Source of the DNA: Pseudomonadota bacterium
GTDB taxonomy: Bacteria > Pseudomonadota > Gammaproteobacteria > Pseudomonadales > Oceanobacteraceae
Direction: 5' to 3'
NCBI GenBank assembly: GCA_023399105.1
Contig: JAEWQT010000110.1
Span: forward strand, 1-5,743
DNA length: 5,743 nucleotides
In this document: positions 5,706 to 5,743 of the stretch, one piece after another
How the letters are laid out: the number at the start of each line of letters is the position of its first letter
Numbering within the stretch: the stretch's first letter is position 1
Notes under the pieces: generated by a model
Database searches by the model: none
Told to the model about the DNA's origin: nothing
What the model saw: only the letters and a program-made list of their open reading frames with translations
Made by a program: the position numbers and the translations under genes

Positions 5706-5743
5706 ACCATCGACAGGGCACCCACTGGCAGCACTGCGTACCC

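Overview
The window looks like chromosomal DNA of a free-living gammaproteobacterium. The best evidence is the mnmG gene: its reconstructed product has the length and motifs of the E. coli protein, with the FAD-binding glycines, Cys47 and the SCNPAIGG motif at the same positions. GC content is moderate, Shine-Dalgarno sites are ordinary and DnaA boxes have the classical form. A marine Oceanospirillales-like bacterium is my guess at the lineage, but nothing in the window proves it.

Layout. (1) Positions 1-91 hold two stem-loops; the one next to the first gene is a plausible terminator for it. (2) Positions 92-2291 carry three minus-strand genes, in transcription order: a TetR-family repressor, a double-cupin ChrR-like protein 10 bp behind it, and after a 120-bp gap a PF10118 'metal-dependent hydrolase' with a ferritin-like set of diiron ligands. 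(3) Positions 2292-2456 form a divergent control region. A 16-bp imperfect palindrome fills the spacer of the minus-strand promoter and probably is the TetR operator. (4) Positions 2457-3326 encode an uncharacterised outer-membrane lipoprotein whose real start is a GTG. (5) Positions 3327-3662 are non-coding: a terminator, an 82% A+T stretch and a cluster of DnaA boxes, followed by an extended -10 promoter. This has the make-up of a chromosomal origin (oriC) beside mnmG/gidA, as in E. coli. (6) Positions 3663-5560 are mnmG, broken by a one-base deficit in an A-run at 5079-5083. (7) Positions 5561-5743 hold a stable-RNA-type promoter and the 5' half of a tRNA-Arg(CCG), which stops matching a tRNA just after the anticodon loop, 38 bases before the window ends.

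How the parts fit. The TetR protein probably represses its own operon and perhaps also the divergent lipoprotein gene. The mnmG promoter lies directly beside the putative origin, so its transcription could influence origin opening, as described for gidA in E. coli. The mnmG frameshift and the chimeric-looking tRNA are either sequence or assembly faults or real lesions; both need raw-read confirmation. I see no CRISPR array, transposase, phage gene or evident defence system. The most interesting element is the candidate origin.
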